A stretch of DNA of 6,819 bases from assembly GCA_031261885.1 (NCBI GenBank), contig JAISIU010000311.1:1-6819 (forward strand), written 5' to 3'. Positions 4,291 through 6,819 of this stretch are shown piece by piece. The notes beneath the pieces were generated by a model. That model was not told where the DNA came from and searched no databases. It was given only the letters and a program-made list of their open reading frames with translations. This stretch comes from Bifidobacteriaceae bacterium. GTDB lineage: Bacteria > Actinomycetota > Actinomycetes > Actinomycetales > WQXJ01. The position numbers and the translations under genes were made by a program. The stretch's first letter is position 1; the number at the start of each line of letters is the position of its first letter.

Positions 4291-6819
4291 TCAGGCGTGG
4301 CTCGGTGGGCGGCGGCGTCCCTTGCGGCCGCGCAGCCGCGAGAAGGTGAGCCCGAGCACGACGACGGCGGCCGCGCCGACGGCCGCGACGCCCCCCACCG
4401 TGCGGATGGTCGGCATGGGCGAGGCCAACGTCCCGGCGAAGCTGACGCTCGAGCCCGCGGCGTGCGGCGCGCCGGAGCCCTGATCCGCCAACACGGCGGC
4501 GGGAATCGGCGTGGGGCCCTGGACGTCCGGGCCAATCGACAGCGTGAGCGCGGCGTACGGCTGGACCACGCCCCACCCGGTGGCGTCGTCGCGGGCGTTG
4601 GCCTTGGGCCGCTGCGCCGAGGCCTCGAGCCGGTAGGCCCAGCCGGCCGGCCCCTCCTTGGGGTACTTCTCCGCGAGCAGGGCCGCGGCGGCCGTCACGA
4701 TCGGCGTGGCGTAACTCGTCTCGGCCTTGCCGTTCGTGCTCTGGATGCAATCGCCGAGGCCGGCCGTGGTCGGCAGGAACTCGCCGGGGGCGGCGATGTC
4801 GACGTCCTGCGAGTGATAGACGTCGTTCGAGGCCGCGAAGGTCGAGGTCACGGCCGTGACGCCGAGCACATCCGGGTAGGCGGCCGGGAAGACCCGCTCG
4901 CCCGTCGGGTCCTCGGACGAGGTCGGGCCGGGCGAGGCGCCGTTGCCCGAACCGCCCGGCGGGCTCGTGCTGGCGATGACGAGGGCACCGCTCTTGTAGG
5001 CGTCCTCAATGGCCGCCTGGAGCTTGGCCATGCCACCGGCCGCCGACGGGCTATAGACGTACGGGATCGAGAACGAGATGTTGAGGATCTGCGCGTGCGC
5101 CGCGACGGCCGCGTTGACGGCGTTCGCCATGGTGCCCGGGTCGACGAGGTCGCCCTTGGCGTCCTCGATCCGGTAGGACAGGATCGTGACGCCGGGCGCG
5201 AGCCCCTCGACGCTCGAGTTGACCATCGGCGCGAGCGAGGCCGGCACGTTCTGGTCCGAGGCGGCCGGGTGGGCGCCGATCAGGCCGCCCACGCCCGTGC
5301 CGTGCCCGTTCGGGTCCTCGAGCCCGGGCCCGTACCCGTGCGGGTCCTCGCTCTGGAAGGCGTCGCTGCCGGACTTGACGGTCGAGGTCAGGCACACGCC
5401 GCTCGCGGCGTACTTCGTGCAGAAATGCGGATTGTCGTACTCGACACCCGAGTCGAGCACCGCGACCGTGACGCCGCTGCCGTCCGCCAGCGTGTTCGCC
5501 TCCTGGAACTGGAGGGCCTCCTCGTACGGGAACGGGGAGGTGAACACCATCGGCGAGGCGGCCGAACACGACTGCTGGTCACCGGCCGAGGCGCTCGGGC
5601 TCGGACTCGCCATCCCACTCGCGTCCCTGGCGTAGCCGGCCGCTTCGACGCCGCCCGACCCGGCCACGTACCGGGCGGAACCGACTCGGCCCAGCCGGCT
5701 GTCGGCATCGGGCACCCGGTAGGCCGCCCCGTGGGCGCCCGCCGCCGCGGACGGCGACGCGGATGGCGACGTCGACTGCGAGGGCGACGACCCGGCATCG
5801 GCCACAAGCGAACTGTCCAACCCCTTCTCCGCCGCCTCCACCGACAGCGTGGGCCCGGCGTCGAGCAGCGCCACCCAGGCCGGCGTCACGGTGTGGATGT
5901 CCTTGTTCTGGTAGCCGAGCCGCTGAACCGTGGCGGACAGCGACACCGCCTGGCTGCCCGTCGACGCCTCGATCGCGTAGGCCGTCACACTCGTGCCCTG
6001 CGTGGCCCCCGTGTAAACGAGGTACGTGGTGCCGGCGTTGGCCTGCTGGCCGGGAGTGTCGCTCGTGGCCTGGCCGCTGCGGACCACCGCGCCGTAGCCC
6101 TTCGCGATCTCGCTGCCGGCCTGGGCCTCCGCGCCGGTGCGGCGGTCAACGGCCTTGTCGAGGCGGGTGGTGGGCCGGCCCGTGGCCTGGTCCGTGGTCA
6201 GCGCGGCGCACGGCGGCGTGTCCTGGTCGAAGCCGAACGACTTCGGGAAGCCCGTGGTGCCGCCCGCCAGCCCGGGCCACGTGTCGCCGTGGAACGGGTC
6301 TTCGCTCTTGGGAGCCGTGCCGTAGGCGCCGGCCGTGCCCGTCGACGCCTGAACCGGCGGCTGATACCAGGCGGCGTCCTGGTTCACGGAGGCGAAGAGG
6401 TCGTACTCGACCTTCTTCATGATGAACAGCTTGCCGCTGGCCGTCACCATCTCATAGACGGGTTTGCCCGTGGCCTGGTCCGGCACCGTGAGGACCTGGC
6501 CGACGGTCAGCGACTTGCCGCTGATCGTGACCGGGGAGGCCGGCTGCTCACCCGCGTGCGGGACCGCGACGGCCGCCGAGTTGATCGTGGTGCCGGCCGG
6601 GAACAGGTTCAGCCAGGCGGCGCTCACCACGGGCACATCCGCCGTGGAGCCGAGGCCGAGGTCCTCAGCGTTCGAGAGCAACGAGTCGAGCGAATCGGCG
6701 ACATCGATCTCGTAGCGTTGTCCGTCCGCGATCAGGTAATAGTTACCGGCCTGGTCCCTCGCCTCGAACGTGCCGCCGGCCACCTTGGTGCGGAACCCCT
6801 TGGTGCCCTTCGGTTCGAT
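4291..6819 (-). CDS. eccB-mycP: EccB-MycP fusion: type VII secretion core protein joined to mycosin subtilisin-like protease (5' end cut by window edge)
   Basis: 842 codons are visible, counted here from the right edge, where the frame is still open. Residues 1-333 match the extracytoplasmic part of EccB: a repeat YYLIADGQRYEID with LNLFPAGTTIN, the segment LTVGQVL, a cysteine in PPCAAL (C204), and a last repeat YAIEASTG...LGY...PAWVALLDAGPTL (276-333). EccB's N-terminal part with its membrane helix must lie beyond the edge. A Ser/Pro/Ala-rich linker (334-421) leads into a mycosin-type S8 protease with D456 (VAVLDSGVEY), H506 (NGHGTG) and S702 (ETSYATP). A MycP-like end follows (DDATGWGVVQPYAALT), then a membrane helix (about 808-826) and a basic cytosolic tail. 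No hydrophobic segment lies between the halves, so the protease stays on the outer face with EccB. In mycobacteria these are separate subunits of the ESX membrane complex. Oddities: Glu instead of Gly before TS, and no clear GN oxyanion motif. A start at the GTG 6781-6783 is very unlikely, as it would remove the anchor. Confidence 0.9.
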   Translation of the reverse strand: MEPKGTKGFRTKVAGGTFEARDQAGNYYLIADGQRYEIDVADSLDSLLSNAEDLGLGSTADVPVVSAAWLNLFPAGTTINSAAVAVPHAGEQPASPVTISGKSLTVGQVLTVPDQATGKPVYEMVTASGKLFIMKKVEYDLFASVNQDAAWYQPPVQASTGTAGAYGTAPKSEDPFHGDTWPGLAGGTTGFPKSFGFDQDTPPCAALTTDQATGRPTTRLDKAVDRRTGAEAQAGSEIAKGYGAVVRSGQATSDTPGQQANAGTTYLVYTGATQGTSVTAYAIEASTGSQAVSLSATVQRLGYQNKDIHTVTPAWVALLDAGPTLSVEAAEKGLDSSLVADAGSSPSQSTSPSASPSAAAGAHGAAYRVPDADSRLGRVGSARYVAGSGGVEAAGYARDASGMASPSPSASAGDQQSCSAASPMVFTSPFPYEEALQFQEANTLADGSGVTVAVLDSGVEYDNPHFCTKYAASGVCLTSTVKSGSDAFQSEDPHGYGPGLEDPNGHGTGVGGLIGAHPAASDQNVPASLAPMVNSSVEGLAPGVTILSYRIEDAKGDLVDPGTMANAVNAAVAAHAQILNISFSIPYVYSPSAAGGMAKLQAAIEDAYKSGALVIASTSPPGGSGNGASPGPTSSEDPTGERVFPAAYPDVLGVTAVTSTFAASNDVYHSQDVDIAAPGEFLPTTAGLGDCIQSTNGKAETSYATPIVTAAAALLAEKYPKEGPAGWAYRLEASAQRPKANARDDATGWGVVQPYAALTLSIGPDVQGPTPIPAAVLADQGSGAPHAAGSSVSFAGTLASPMPTIRTVGGVAAVGAAAVVVLGLTFSRLRGRKGRRRPPSHA

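Noticed and set aside
5285..5350. Imperfect repeat CGGGTCCTCG near the mycosin histidine
   Set aside because: It encodes EDPHG and EDPNG in the loop before the His motif. It is a short local duplication at most, with no sign of function beyond the protein.
6178..6482. Direct repeat of 17 bp (GCCCGTGGCCTGGTCCG) at 6178-6194 and 6466-6482
   Set aside because: Both copies encode DQATG(K/R) in the EccB part. This is probably a repeated turn motif plus codon bias rather than a mobile or regulatory repeat.
1..6819. tRNA, rRNA, riboswitch, CRISPR array or insertion sequence
   Set aside because: No cloverleaf, regularly spaced repeats, transposase motif or terminal inverted repeats were seen. The window is almost fully accounted for by four protein genes.

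Overview
The window is high-GC DNA with GTG starts, closely packed genes and a type VII (ESX-type) secretion component, so it almost certainly comes from an actinobacterium (Actinomycetota). The genus cannot be fixed from this sequence alone. There are four protein genes, two of them cut by the window edges. I found no RNA gene, insertion sequence or CRISPR array.

Left part (1-2427, minus strand): a two-gene operon for an ABC exporter of the NatAB type. The ATPase gene (1420-2427) is transcribed first. The permease gene follows with a GTGA stop/start overlap and runs almost to its natural end at the left edge. Both proteins carry Pro/Ala-rich additions: a C-terminal tail on the ATPase, and a segment with two cysteines in the large outside loop of the permease.

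Middle (2428-4217): an 89-bp divergent control region separates the ABC operon from a plus-strand acyl-CoA synthetase (566 aa). The octamer GGCACAAT occurs three times within 85 bp here. Two copies face opposite ways and sit where the -10 boxes of the two divergent promoters would be. The synthetase gene looks leaderless. A 20-nt palindrome lies between the converging ends of the synthetase gene and the next gene.

Right part (4291-6819, minus strand): the most notable gene. One open frame of 842 visible codons, still open at the right edge, joins the extracytoplasmic part of the type VII secretion core protein EccB to a subtilisin-like mycosin (MycP) with a C-terminal membrane anchor, through an Ser/Pro/Ala-rich linker. 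In mycobacteria EccB and MycP are separate proteins of the same membrane complex. The fusion tethers the protease to the secretion machine. Its Asp/His/Ser triad is present, but the usual residue before the Thr-Ser of the serine motif is changed and the usual oxyanion-hole Asn motif is not recognisable. The rest of the type VII locus would be expected beyond the right edge.

The ABC exporter and the synthetase share a control region, but nothing in the sequence ties either to the secretion gene. They read as ordinary chromosomal neighbours.
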